Of a stretch of DNA of 27,956 nt, positions 1 to 10,143 are shown in pieces. A model generated the notes under the pieces. It saw nothing but the letters and a program-made list of their open reading frames with translations. It was not told where the DNA came from and searched no databases. This DNA is from DATKLX01 sp035542155. Its GTDB lineage: Bacteria > Chloroflexota > Anaerolineae > Anaerolineales > Anaerolineaceae. Both the position numbers and the translations under genes were made by a program. Numbering within the stretch: the first letter of the stretch is position 1; every line of letters begins with the position of its first letter. Where the stretch lies: positions 1 to 27,956 of the forward strand of contig DATKLX010000005.1 of assembly GCA_035542155.1 (NCBI GenBank), written 5' to 3'.

Positions 1-3000
1 GTCAACACATTGGTGATCCGCGGCGAACTGGGCGGCGAGCCTACATTCAGGGAACTGCTGGCTCGTACTCGCGAAACCTGCCTGGGCGCGTATGCCCACC
101 AGGATATTCCCTTTGAAAAGCTCGTCGATGCATTACAGCCAGAGCGAGATACCAGCCGCTCGCCGCTCTTCCAGGTGATGTTCATCTTACAAAACGCACC
201 GATGAGTTTTCCACCGCTGCCTGGGTTAGCGATCGACTGGGTGGATTTTGATCCCGGTGGTTCCATGTTCGACCTGAGCCTGGTGTTAGAAGAAGCCGGC
301 GATCATTTTTCAGGCGGGTTCGAATACAATACTGACCTGTTTGATCCGATGACCATCGAGCAAATGGCGGCCCATTTCCAAATCCTTCTGAAAGCTGCCC
401 TGCTGGAGCCAAACAGACCCATCTGGAATCTACCTCTTCTCTCTGAAGCTGAGGAAAGGCAAATCCTGTTCGAATGGAACGCTACTGCCCGCCCGAGCCC
501 TTTGCTTGACCGGACCGTTCACCAATTGATCGAAGAACAGGTGGAGCGCACGCCCGATGCGATTGCCCTCGCCGGGGTCGCTTTCCTGGAGCGCCTGACC
601 TACGCGGAGCTCAACCGGCGCGCCAACCAGTTGGCTCACTATCTCCACGAATTGGGTGTCCAGCCCGACACGGTGGTTGGGCTGAGCGTCCAGCGCTCGC
701 CGGAGATGGGAGTTGGCCTGTTGGGAATTATGAAGGCCGGAGGTGCTTACCTTCCCCTGGACGTGAGCTTCCCCCACGAACGGCTGGAATTCATGCTCTC
801 CGATGCCCAGGTCAGCCTGGTCGTGACCACTGCCGAACACGCCGGGAAAATCCCCTTCCCGCCAGACCGGATCGTGCGCCTGGATCAGGACTGGCCTGAG
901 ATTCAAACCCGGCCGGATCAGAACCCTGCCTCGGGGGCTCTTCCCGAAAACCTGGTCTATGTGATCTACACCTCGGGATCGACCGGGAAACCCAAGGGAG
1001 TGGCCCTTCCTCACCGGGCTATCGTCAACCACAACCTGGCCTGTGTGGACCTGTTTAGCCTGACGCCCCAGGACCGGATCCTGCAGTTTTCCTCGCTCAA
1101 TTTCGACGCCGCCGTCGAAGAGATCTTCCCGGTCTGGATCAGCGGCGGTTTGGTCGTCCTCCGTCCCGTGGGAGAAGCGCCGACTGGAGAACAGATCTTC
1201 GACTGGTTCGAACGATTCGGGCTGACAATCCTGGACTGCTCCACAGCCTACTGGCACGCCCTGGTGGCGGACCTTGCGGAAATCAAGCGTCCCGTGCCTG
1301 CCTCCCTCCGCCTGGCGGCGGTCGGTGGAGAAAAGGCATTTTACGAAAAATATGCTGCCTGGAAAGAGATCACCGGGGTCGATTGGCTCAACACCTACGG
1401 TCCAACAGAAGCCGCGATCATCGCATCCTGGTATCGCCCGACCCCCGAGATGGACGCACAAGCGCGGATGCCCATCGGCCGGCCCATTCAAAATATGCGC
1501 TTCTACGTGCTGGACCGTCACGGGCAGATCGTTCCGGTTGGCGTGCAGGGCGAACTGAATATCGCCGGCATCGGCCTGGCCCGCGGGTATTTGAACCAGC
1601 CCGAGCTGACCGCGGAACGCTTTGTCCGCGAGCCGTTCGATCCCACCCCCGGCGCACGGATGTACAAAACCGGCGACCGGGTTCGTTACCTGGCTGACGG
1701 CAACCTGGAATACATCGGCCGGATCGACCAGCAGATCAAGCTGCGCGGGTTCCGGATTGAGCTGGGAGAGATCGAAGCGGTTCTAAGCCAGCATCCGGGG
1801 GTCAAGGAGACGACGGCCTGCGTCCACGAAAATCATGGGCGCAAGCGCCTGGCAGCGTATTATGTACCCACTGATCCAGGAGCTGCCCCATCACCCGGGG
1901 AGTTGGCCGATTTTCTCCACTCCCGGCTGCCCGAGTACCTGCTGCCCTCTGCCATTGTGCCGCTGGACCGCCTCCCCCTGACCCCGACCGGTAAGCTGGA
2001 CCGCAAATCTCTCCCGGTCCCCGATCTGCCGGCCCCCTCCCTGGAAGCCAGCGCCGAGCTGACGCCAGTGCAGACCGCTCTGCGCTCGATCTGGGCCAAA
2101 GTGCTCTCCCTCGATCCTGGCTCGATCTCGCCGTATGATAATTTCTTCGCCCTGGGCGGTGATTCGATCCTTTCGATCCAGGTCGTTTCTCGTGCTCGCC
2201 AGGCCGGGCTGCTCCTGACCCCGCGCGATCTCTTCGAGAACCCCACCCTGGCCAAACTGGGTGAAGCTGTAAAAGCCTCCGCGTTTGAGAATACCCCCCC
2301 TCCACCCACGCCTGCCGGGCTGGTGGATCTTTCTCCAATCCAGCGCTGGTTCTTCGACCAGAACCTGCCCGCCCCTCACCATTGGAACCAGTCCCTCCTT
2401 CTGAGCATTCCCCAGGGTACGGATCTGGCCGCGTTGAAATCCGCGCTGCAGGCTGTGATCGACCAGCATCCCGCTTTCCATCTGGCCTTTATACATGACC
2501 CGGATGGGGAATGGGCATCGACGCTGGTGGAACCGCCGTATGAATTCCGGCTGCTTGAGTTTGACCTCCGCGGGCTGGCCCCAGAAAACCAGAACCGTGA
2601 GATGGAAGCCCTGGGTGGCCAGGTCCAGACGAGCATGAACCTGGCCCAGCCGCCGCTTTTCCGGGCTGCCCTCTTCGATTTGGGGCAGGAACGCGGCTCC
2701 AGGCTGCTGCTTGCTGCCCACCATCTGATCATGGACGGCGTTTCCTGGCGCATCCTCCTGGAAGACCTGATCCTGGCCTCCCAGGGACAGCCTCTCCCAC
2801 CGCCGACAGTCTCCTTCCCGACCTGGTCGCGGGCTTTACCGGGTGTGACCAGCTCACCTCAGCTCCTGGAACAACTGACATACTGGCAGAGCCAGCCCAT
2901 CTCAAGTTCGCGCGTTCCTTTGGATGTTCCTGCTGGCGCCAATCGTGAAGCCGATATTGCTTCCCAGGCCTTCGTGCTCTCCAAAGGTGAGACAGACCGT

Positions 3001-3729
3001 CTCCTTCATCAAGCCACGGCAGCCTATCACACCGATATCCAGACCCTGCTGGTCGCGGCCCTATTCCAGTCTCTGGTGAGCTGGTCCGGAAAGGCGCGCT
3101 GGCAGATCCTGTTAGAGAGCCATGGCCGCGAGAGCCAGTTCGATACCTTCGATCTTTCTCACACCATCGGTTGGTTCACCGCATTGTATCCCTTCGGGAT
3201 AGATCTCAGTGGGGTGGAAAACCCGGCGCAGCTTCTACGAAAGGTGAAGGAAGAACTGCGCAAGGTGCCGAGGAACGGCGTGGGATACGGCCTGCTCCGC
3301 TGGCTCCATCCGGATCCAAAGATCCGCCAGGAGTTGGATGATACAGACAGGGGTGAAATCACTTTCAACTATCTCGGCCAGGTGCAGGCGGCGGGGGAGA
3401 AATCTGCTTTCTCCCTTTCCGAAGAGCCCCACGGGCCAGACCACGGGCCAGACAATCCACGATCTTCCATCTGGGACGTCACCGCGGTGATCAGCGGCGG
3501 ACAGCTACGCGTGGAATGGGCCTACAGCCGCGGACTGCACAGGGATACAACTATTCTTGAGATTGTCCACATATGCCAGGATTCACTGCGCCAGATCCTT
3601 GATTCCGCCGCTTCGCCTGATTCCGGCGCGCTGGTCGCTTCTGATTTTCCGCTGGCGCAACTGGATCAGAGGAAGCTGGACCAGGTCTTATCGAAATTAG
3701 ATCGAGCGAGAAGGAAAGGGAATCCATGA
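1..3729 (+). CDS. NRPS, 3' part: (C)-A-T-E module (partial, 5' end outside window)
   Basis: The frame is open from base 1, so the true start lies upstream; 1242 residues are visible. Residues 1-70 are the end of an LCL-like condensation domain (HQDIPFE, then a PLFQVM motif). The adenylation domain spans about 165-690: A3 at 323-333 (YTSGSTGKPKG), A5 at 464-470 (NTYGPTE), A8 near 582 (RGFRIELGE), A10 Lys665. The carrier domain has GGDSI with the phosphopantetheine Ser722. The epimerization domain covers about 775-1205: HHLIMDG at 907-913, a HGRE motif near 1041-1044 (preceded by ES rather than the usual EG), TIGWFT, GVGYG, FNYLG. The module should therefore load and epimerize one residue. The code, read by eye as D-A-E-D-A-V-T-I-I-K, has Glu and Asp in the pocket, which may favour a basic substrate; this is low confidence. 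The C-terminal 30 residues look like a donor docking segment. The TGA stop overlaps the next gene's ATG. Confidence 0.95.
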   Translation, partial: VNTLVIRGELGGEPTFRELLARTRETCLGAYAHQDIPFEKLVDALQPERDTSRSPLFQVMFILQNAPMSFPPLPGLAIDWVDFDPGGSMFDLSLVLEEAGDHFSGGFEYNTDLFDPMTIEQMAAHFQILLKAALLEPNRPIWNLPLLSEAEERQILFEWNATARPSPLLDRTVHQLIEEQVERTPDAIALAGVAFLERLTYAELNRRANQLAHYLHELGVQPDTVVGLSVQRSPEMGVGLLGIMKAGGAYLPLDVSFPHERLEFMLSDAQVSLVVTTAEHAGKIPFPPDRIVRLDQDWPEIQTRPDQNPASGALPENLVYVIYTSGSTGKPKGVALPHRAIVNHNLACVDLFSLTPQDRILQFSSLNFDAAVEEIFPVWISGGLVVLRPVGEAPTGEQIFDWFERFGLTILDCSTAYWHALVADLAEIKRPVPASLRLAAVGGEKAFYEKYAAWKEITGVDWLNTYGPTEAAIIASWYRPTPEMDAQARMPIGRPIQNMRFYVLDRHGQIVPVGVQGELNIAGIGLARGYLNQPELTAERFVREPFDPTPGARMYKTGDRVRYLADGNLEYIGRIDQQIKLRGFRIELGEIEAVLSQHPGVKETTACVHENHGRKRLAAYYVPTDPGAAPSPGELADFLHSRLPEYLLPSAIVPLDRLPLTPTGKLDRKSLPVPDLPAPSLEASAELTPVQTALRSIWAKVLSLDPGSISPYDNFFALGGDSILSIQVVSRARQAGLLLTPRDLFENPTLAKLGEAVKASAFENTPPPPTPAGLVDLSPIQRWFFDQNLPAPHHWNQSLLLSIPQGTDLAALKSALQAVIDQHPAFHLAFIHDPDGEWASTLVEPPYEFRLLEFDLRGLAPENQNREMEALGGQVQTSMNLAQPPLFRAALFDLGQERGSRLLLAAHHLIMDGVSWRILLEDLILASQGQPLPPPTVSFPTWSRALPGVTSSPQLLEQLTYWQSQPISSSRVPLDVPAGANREADIASQAFVLSKGETDRLLHQATAAYHTDIQTLLVAALFQSLVSWSGKARWQILLESHGRESQFDTFDLSHTIGWFTALYPFGIDLSGVENPAQLLRKVKEELRKVPRNGVGYGLLRWLHPDPKIRQELDDTDRGEITFNYLGQVQAAGEKSAFSLSEEPHGPDHGPDNPRSSIWDVTAVISGGQLRVEWAYSRGLHRDTTILEIVHICQDSLRQILDSAASPDSGALVASDFPLAQLDQRKLDQVLSKLDRARRKGNP

Positions 3730-6700
3730 ACGACCAGGACATCGAGGAAATCCTACCCTTATCTCCCTTGCAACAGGGCATGCTGTTTCACAGCCTCTAC
3801 GCGCCACAGTCAGGCGTGTATTTCGAACAATCCAATTGGACCCTCAGCGGGGCGATCGATCTGAACGCATTTCAACGCGCCTGGCAGTTCTTGCTCGACC
3901 GGCACATGGCATTGCGCTCGACTTTCCTGTGGGAGAACGTGGATGAGCCGCTCCAGATCGTTTACCGGAGCGTATGCGTGGAATTTGTGATCCAGGATTG
4001 GTCTTCAAGGAGCCAGGAGGAACAGGTGGCCGACCTGGACCGGTTCCTGGAAGTTGACCGGCAAAAAGGCTTTGACCTGGCCGAGCCGCCGCTCATGCGC
4101 TTTGCCCTGCTGCGAACCGCCCCAGAAAAATACATTTTCGTCTGGAGCCACCACCACCTGCTCCTGGATGGCTGGTCGCAGCCTATCCTCCTTCAGGAAT
4201 TCTCGCTGGCCTATTCCGCTTTCCGGCAGGGGAGCGTCCCGCGCCTTCCAGCGCCGTATCCCTATAGCGAATACATCGCATGGCTCCAACGCCAGAACAA
4301 AACAGCCGCAGAAACAGCCTGGCGTGAGGCGTTAAAAGGGTTTTCCACCCCCACTCCCTTGAAAATTGGATTCCCACAGCCGGGCGCGGGAGAAGGATAC
4401 ACCAGTCTGAAACGCGCCCTTTCGGAGGAGCTGAGCGCGGGGTTGTGGGATCTGACCCGCCGCAGCCAGATTACCCTGAACACGCTCATCCAGGGTATGT
4501 GGGGCCTCCTGCTGAGCCGCTATTCGGGCGAGGACGATGTGGTATTCGGCGCCACTGTCTCGGGACGGCCGGTGGACCTGCCCGGGTTGGAGAGCATGGT
4601 GGGCATGCTGATCAATACGCTGCCGGTGCGAGTCCAGGTTCAACCAGAGCGCCCCTGCCTGGATTGGCTTCGCGATCTGCAGATCCAGCAGTCCCGTCTG
4701 CGCCAGTATGAATATTGTTCTCTGATCGATGTGCAGGGTTGGAGCGAAGTCCCGCGCGACCTTCCTCTGTTCGAGACCCTGCTCGTATATGAGAATTATC
4801 CGGTCGATCCTTCCCAAATGGAGGTTGGCGTAATCAGGATCCAACCGGGTTCCGCTCATGCACAGACCAATTACCCGCTGACCATGGCCATCTCACCTGG
4901 CAGCCCGATCCGGTTCGTGATCGCCTACGATACAAGCCGTTTCGATCCGGCAACCATCTCCCGATTGGTTGGGCACTTCACTGCGCTCCTGGAAAGTATT
5001 GCTCAAAATCCCGCTTTGCCCATTGGCCTGTTGAATAACCTCACACCTGCTGAACGGCGACTTATCCTGGACGAATGGACCGCAACCCGGGCTGATTTTC
5101 CAGCTCATCGGTGCGTGCACCAGTTAATCGAGGAACAGGCAGCCCGCTCCCCTCAAGCAACTGCGGTTGTATTTCAGGACCAGGCGATCACCTATACGGA
5201 CCTGGACCGCCGGGCCAACCAACTGGCGCACTATCTCCGGACGCATGGGGTGGGCCCGGAGGTGTGTGTCGCAGTATGCCTGGAACGATCCATCGAACAG
5301 GTCGTTGGATTATTAGGGATCTGGAAGGCGGGAGGTGCATATCTGCCCCTGGAATCCAGGCTTCCGCAGGAACGCCTGGCCTTTATGCTGGCCGATTCCA
5401 GCAGCCGGATCCTGATCACCCAGGAATCCCTTCTTTCCAGCTTTTCAGGATTTGAGATAGAAACAATGCTGATCGATAGGGATTGGCCAGAAATCCAATC
5501 GCAACCAGAAACTGTTCCTCAGAACCGGGCGAACCCGGAGCAATTGGCTTACATCATCTACACCTCCGGGTCGACAGGCCAGCCAAAAGGCGCGATGCTG
5601 GAACATCGCAATTACGTCCATTTCATCACCGCCCATAAAAACCTGCTGGCTTTGAATCCGGATTGCACGATATTACAATTCGCCTCTGCCAGCTTCGATG
5701 CCTCGCTGGATGAGATAGGGATTGGATTGTCTTCCGGCGCAAAGTTGGTCCTCGCGCCATATAATACCCTGTTATCCGCGCCTGATTTGACCCGGCTGAT
5801 CCAGGAGCAGGGCATCACCCATCTCCTCCTACCCCCGGCGGTCATCGATTTGCTCTCCCCGGATGATTTTTCCCTGCTGCGGTCGGTCACCTCGGTCGGA
5901 GACGTTTGTCCACCGCAGACCGCGGCCCGCTGGTCAGCAAAGGTGCAGTTCTGGAACGGGTACGGACCGACGGAAACAACGATCGGCGCCTGCCTGGGGC
6001 TAATCTCGCCCAACATGGAGATTTTCGGCCCCGTGCCGATTGGTTACCCTGCTGCGAACGTCCGGATCTACATTCTGGATAGGAACCTCCAACCCCTCCC
6101 CATTGGCGTGCCGGGCGAGTTGTATATTGGCGGGGCTGGCGTTGGCCGGGGGTATCTGAACCGACCCGACCTGACCCGCGAACGTTTTTTGGCGGATCCA
6201 TTCAACCCCGAGCCCGGCACGCGGATATATAAGAGCGGTGACTTGGGTCGCTGGCGAGAGGACGGGCAAATCGAATTCCTTGGCCGGCTGGATAACCAGG
6301 TCAAGATCCGTGGGCTCCGCATCGAGCTGGGTGAGATCGAAGCCTCCCTCGAGCAGCATCCCGGGTTGCGCCAGGGGGTCGTGCTGGCCCGTGAAGATAT
6401 CCCCGGCGACAAGCGCCTCGTGGCCTATCTCGTCGCAAACGACACGAAATACCCGCCCGCGATCAACGACGTGCGCAGCTTCCTCCAGAGCCGGTTACCC
6501 ATCTACATGGTACCTCAGGCATATGTGTTCTTACCTGCGCTTCCGTTATTACCCAGCGGTAAGGTGAACCGGCATGCACTGCCTGCCCCTGAGGACCCGT
6601 TTAAGGACACGGATGCCTTCGGGCAGGCGAACAGCACTCCTCTCGAGCTGGGACTGGCGGAGCTGTGGCGAGAGGTGTTGGGTGTACGCCAGATCCGCCC

Positions 6701-9700
6701 GGACAGTCACTTCTTTGAAATGGGAGGGCATTCTCTGCTGGCGACCCGGTTGGTTTCGCGGGTCCGGGAAACCTATGAGATCAACCTGCCGCTGCGCGAC
6801 CTGTTCGAAGCGCCGACCCTGGAGGGATTTTCGACCCGGGTCAATTCCTACCTGACTGCCAGCAACGGCTTGAAGCAACCCCCCCTCCAGCGAGCTTCAC
6901 GCTCGGGACCCACGCCGCTTTCCTTTGCCCAAAAGCGCCTCTGGTTCCTGGAGCAACTGGCCCCAGGGGACCTATCCTACAATCTGCCCCTGGCGGTCCG
7001 CCTCGAAGGAGACCTTGATTATTCAGCGCTGCAGGCCAGCCTGAACGAAATTGTACGCCGCCATGAGACGCTCCGCACCCGCTTCATCCTCCAGAACGAC
7101 GTCCCCGCGCAGGACATTTTGCCTGAGCTTGAGATTCCACTGCAACGCCATGATTTGACCGGGACCCCGCCAGAAAGGCGAGAAGAAGACCTGCAAAACT
7201 GGCTGAAGGCTTACTCACAAAAACCATTCGACCTGACTGCCGGGCCACTGCTGAGAGCGTATCTGTTCGAACTCGCGCCCCAGAAATACGTCGGGCTGAT
7301 GGTCATCCACCACATCATCTCGGATGGTTGGTCCCTGGGCGTGCTGCTGCACGAGCTGACCAGCCTGTACGCGGCTTATACGGGCGGATATCCATCTCCT
7401 CTCGCCCCTCTCCCGATCCAGTACGCCGATTATACCATCTGGCAGCGGGATTGGATGAGCGGCGAGAATTATGAGCAGCAGTTGGCCTACTGGAAAAAGC
7501 AACTGGCCAATCTGCCGCCCCTCCTGGAGCTGCCCACCGACCTCCCGCGCCAGGCGCTTAGATCTTCTCAGGGAGGTGTGGTTTCTTTCCGCCTCTCCGC
7601 AGAGCTAAGCCGGATGCTGGAAGAGCTGGACAAACAGGAAAACGTCACCCTGTTCATGACCCTCCTGGCGGCATTTCAGGTCTTGCTGGCTCGCTACAGC
7701 GGGCAGGAAGATATCCCCGTGGGAACCGCCATCGCCAACCGCAACCGCGCTGAGACCGAAGGACTGATCGGTTTCTTCGTCAACACCCAGGTGCTGCGCG
7801 GCGACCTTTCTGGAGAGCCCACCTTCCGCGATTTGTTAACCCGTACCCGCGAGGCCTGCCTGGGCGCGTACACACACCAGGATTTACCCTTTGAGAACCT
7901 GGTGGAAGCGCTACAGCCCGAGCGCGACCTCAGCCATACCCCGTTGTTCCAGGTGATGTTCGTCCTGGAGCCGCCGCTGAACGAAATCCACCGGCTGGAG
8001 AAGCTGACAATCACCGAGCTGCCGGTTCACACCGGGACCGCCACCTTCGACCTGACCCTATCCTGCTCGCTTACCCCCAAAGGCCTGGTGGGTGACTTGG
8101 AATACAGCGCTGATCTGTGGGACGCGAAGACCATCGAGAGGATGGCGGGCCATTTTGAAAGTTTGCTCGCGGCGATCATCCGCGACCCGGACCAACCAAT
8201 CTGGAAGATCCCTTACCTTTCTCCCGAGGAGCTCCACCAGCAGCAGGTCGAGTGGAACCAGACCCAGGCTCCCGCGCCGCTGGACCGCTGCGCCCACCAG
8301 TTATTTGAAGCTCACGTCCAGGCTAATCCCGATAACCCGGCGTTGTTTTTCGAAGACCAGGTGCTCAGCTATCACGAGCTGAACCAGCGGGCGAACCGGC
8401 TGGCGCGGCATCTCCAATCGATGGGGGTCGGGCCCGAAACACTGGTGGGGGTCAGCGCCGCCCGTTCCATTGAGTGCATCGTTGGGATCTTGGGGATCCT
8501 CAAAGCGGGCGGTGCTTATCTGCCTCTCGATCCATCCTACCCAACCGACCGCCTGGCCTTTATGATCGCCGATTCGGGGATTTCGATCCTGCTGACCCAG
8601 GCAGTCCTGCAAGACCACCTGCCTGAATTTTCTGGCAACCGAATCCTTCTGGACACCGTCTGGAAAGAAATCGCCGGATACGAAGCCGCGAACCTGCCGT
8701 CCAGGGCCAGCCCTGAAAACCTGGCTTACGCCATCTATACATCAGGGTCAACCGGAAAGCCCAAGGGCGTGCTTCTCCAACACCACGGGCTGTGCAATCT
8801 CGTCGAAACCCAGCGCAAAGCGTTCGCGGTCCAGGCGCGCAGCCGGGTGCTCCAATTCTCCTCCTACAGTTTTGACGCCTCCGTCTGGGAAACGTTCATG
8901 GCGTTGGGCAACGGCGGCGCCCTGGTGCTGGCCCGCCAGGAGGTCCTGGCCTCCATTCCCGATCTGCTCCATTTGCTCCAGGAAGCCCGGGTCACCCATG
9001 CCACACTGCCTCCATCGGTGCTGCAACTGCTCCCCGCGGCGAGCCTGCCAGACCTGCGTGTCCTGGTGGCAGCAGGCGAGGCCTGTCCCGCAGAGCTGGT
9101 TAACCGCTGGGCCCCGGGCCGCTGGTTCTTCAATGCCTATGGACCTACCGAAACCACAGTGTGTGCTTCGATGTACCGCTGCGATCCAGGCGAAACCGGC
9201 CTGCCCCCGATTGGGCGGCCTGTTCTCAATGCCTATCTCATGGTGGTGGACAAACACCTGCAGCCGGTGCCAGTCGGGGTTCCGGGTGAGCTGCTGGTTG
9301 GGGGAGTCCCCCTGGCCCGAGGGTATCTGAACCGGCCCGACCTGACCGCGGAAAGATTTATTCACGACCCATTCAGCCAGGATCCAACCACCCGCCTGTA
9401 CCGGACCGGGGACTGGGTGCGTTACCGGCCCGACGGGAACCTGGAATTTCTCGGACGGGCGGATCACCAGGTGAAGCTGCACGGCTTCCGCATCGAGCTT
9501 GGAGAAGTGGAAGCAGCCATCCTCCAGCACCCGGGCATCTTGCAGGCTGCTGCGACGATACATCAGGACCGTCTGGATGCCTATATCGTCCCGGCTGGGT
9601 TACCGGCACCCTCGCTCGCGGAGCTGCGCAGCTTCTTACACAAGACGCTGCCCGAATACATGCTGCCGGGAACCTTCACGATCATGGAGACGCTCCCCTT

Positions 9701-10142
9701 GAGCCCAAGCGGGAAAGTCGATCACCGCGCGCTCCCAGCTCCAGACTCCAGCCGTCCATTTCTGGAACGCGAATACGTGGCTCCGCGGAATGAGATAGAG
9801 GCTCGATTGGCTGAAATCGCGGCCGACCTGTTGAATCTGGACCGGGTTGGGGTTCTTGACAACTTCTTTGACCTGGGAGGCCATTCTCTGCTCGCCACGC
9901 AGTTCATCTCGCGGGTGAGAGAAGAATTTTCCTCCGAGTTAGCGCTAAAGGTCCTGTTCGAACACCCTCGGATCGCCGAGCTGGCCGAAGACGTTGAAAA
10001 GAGCAAAGTCAACCCGGTCCAAGCGCCTATACCGGTCATCCAGCCGGTTTCCCGAGCAGAACGGCGCGTACTGCGCCGGGACCTGGCTAGAGAGATTGAA
10101 AAAGGCAGCCCACCATTAACGGAAGGCGGGAAGGAACAATAA
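3726..10142 (+). CDS. NRPS, two modules: C-A-T-C-A-T
   Basis: 2138 residues. The N-terminus (DIEEILPLSPLQQGML) is the acceptor docking segment plus C1 motif of a DCL-type condensation domain, fitting the preceding E domain; its active site is HHLLLDG at 143-149. First adenylation domain: A3 at 612-622, A5 NGYGPTE at 744-750. Its pocket, read as D-A-D-L-T-V-G-I-G-K, I do not recognise. First carrier Ser1003 (GGHSL). The second condensation domain, about 1060-1490, is LCL-like with HHIISDG at 1195-1201. Second adenylation domain: A3 at 1671, A5 NAYGPTE at 1803. Its code D-A-W-T-V-A-A-V-C-K matches the classic phenylalanine code except for the conservative Val at the I299 position. Second carrier Ser2054. 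A charged 50-residue tail follows and may dock onto the next protein. No E domain is present, so the growing chain leaves as the L form. The start ATG at 3726 overlaps the upstream stop (ATGA) behind a purine-rich ribosome site, so the two genes are translationally coupled. Confidence 0.96.
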   Translation: MNDQDIEEILPLSPLQQGMLFHSLYAPQSGVYFEQSNWTLSGAIDLNAFQRAWQFLLDRHMALRSTFLWENVDEPLQIVYRSVCVEFVIQDWSSRSQEEQVADLDRFLEVDRQKGFDLAEPPLMRFALLRTAPEKYIFVWSHHHLLLDGWSQPILLQEFSLAYSAFRQGSVPRLPAPYPYSEYIAWLQRQNKTAAETAWREALKGFSTPTPLKIGFPQPGAGEGYTSLKRALSEELSAGLWDLTRRSQITLNTLIQGMWGLLLSRYSGEDDVVFGATVSGRPVDLPGLESMVGMLINTLPVRVQVQPERPCLDWLRDLQIQQSRLRQYEYCSLIDVQGWSEVPRDLPLFETLLVYENYPVDPSQMEVGVIRIQPGSAHAQTNYPLTMAISPGSPIRFVIAYDTSRFDPATISRLVGHFTALLESIAQNPALPIGLLNNLTPAERRLILDEWTATRADFPAHRCVHQLIEEQAARSPQATAVVFQDQAITYTDLDRRANQLAHYLRTHGVGPEVCVAVCLERSIEQVVGLLGIWKAGGAYLPLESRLPQERLAFMLADSSSRILITQESLLSSFSGFEIETMLIDRDWPEIQSQPETVPQNRANPEQLAYIIYTSGSTGQPKGAMLEHRNYVHFITAHKNLLALNPDCTILQFASASFDASLDEIGIGLSSGAKLVLAPYNTLLSAPDLTRLIQEQGITHLLLPPAVIDLLSPDDFSLLRSVTSVGDVCPPQTAARWSAKVQFWNGYGPTETTIGACLGLISPNMEIFGPVPIGYPAANVRIYILDRNLQPLPIGVPGELYIGGAGVGRGYLNRPDLTRERFLADPFNPEPGTRIYKSGDLGRWREDGQIEFLGRLDNQVKIRGLRIELGEIEASLEQHPGLRQGVVLAREDIPGDKRLVAYLVANDTKYPPAINDVRSFLQSRLPIYMVPQAYVFLPALPLLPSGKVNRHALPAPEDPFKDTDAFGQANSTPLELGLAELWREVLGVRQIRPDSHFFEMGGHSLLATRLVSRVRETYEINLPLRDLFEAPTLEGFSTRVNSYLTASNGLKQPPLQRASRSGPTPLSFAQKRLWFLEQLAPGDLSYNLPLAVRLEGDLDYSALQASLNEIVRRHETLRTRFILQNDVPAQDILPELEIPLQRHDLTGTPPERREEDLQNWLKAYSQKPFDLTAGPLLRAYLFELAPQKYVGLMVIHHIISDGWSLGVLLHELTSLYAAYTGGYPSPLAPLPIQYADYTIWQRDWMSGENYEQQLAYWKKQLANLPPLLELPTDLPRQALRSSQGGVVSFRLSAELSRMLEELDKQENVTLFMTLLAAFQVLLARYSGQEDIPVGTAIANRNRAETEGLIGFFVNTQVLRGDLSGEPTFRDLLTRTREACLGAYTHQDLPFENLVEALQPERDLSHTPLFQVMFVLEPPLNEIHRLEKLTITELPVHTGTATFDLTLSCSLTPKGLVGDLEYSADLWDAKTIERMAGHFESLLAAIIRDPDQPIWKIPYLSPEELHQQQVEWNQTQAPAPLDRCAHQLFEAHVQANPDNPALFFEDQVLSYHELNQRANRLARHLQSMGVGPETLVGVSAARSIECIVGILGILKAGGAYLPLDPSYPTDRLAFMIADSGISILLTQAVLQDHLPEFSGNRILLDTVWKEIAGYEAANLPSRASPENLAYAIYTSGSTGKPKGVLLQHHGLCNLVETQRKAFAVQARSRVLQFSSYSFDASVWETFMALGNGGALVLARQEVLASIPDLLHLLQEARVTHATLPPSVLQLLPAASLPDLRVLVAAGEACPAELVNRWAPGRWFFNAYGPTETTVCASMYRCDPGETGLPPIGRPVLNAYLMVVDKHLQPVPVGVPGELLVGGVPLARGYLNRPDLTAERFIHDPFSQDPTTRLYRTGDWVRYRPDGNLEFLGRADHQVKLHGFRIELGEVEAAILQHPGILQAAATIHQDRLDAYIVPAGLPAPSLAELRSFLHKTLPEYMLPGTFTIMETLPLSPSGKVDHRALPAPDSSRPFLEREYVAPRNEIEARLAEIAADLLNLDRVGVLDNFFDLGGHSLLATQFISRVREEFSSELALKVLFEHPRIAELAEDVEKSKVNPVQAPIPVIQPVSRAERRVLRRDLAREIEKGSPPLTEGGKEQ

Positions 10143-10143
10143 T

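Noticed and set aside
430..1521. Long minus-strand open frame of 363 codons opposite the first A domain
   Set aside because: It is the reverse shadow of a clear NRPS domain, has no recognisable motif and no ribosome site; the same holds for the minus-strand frames at 1891-2724, 8748-9563 and 19195-20148.
3037..3062. Near-identical DNA in the two E domains (3037-3062 and 18046-18071) as recent gene conversion
   Set aside because: The match is only about 24 bases over a conserved protein motif (QTLLVAAL). The flanks differ freely, so shared function explains it.
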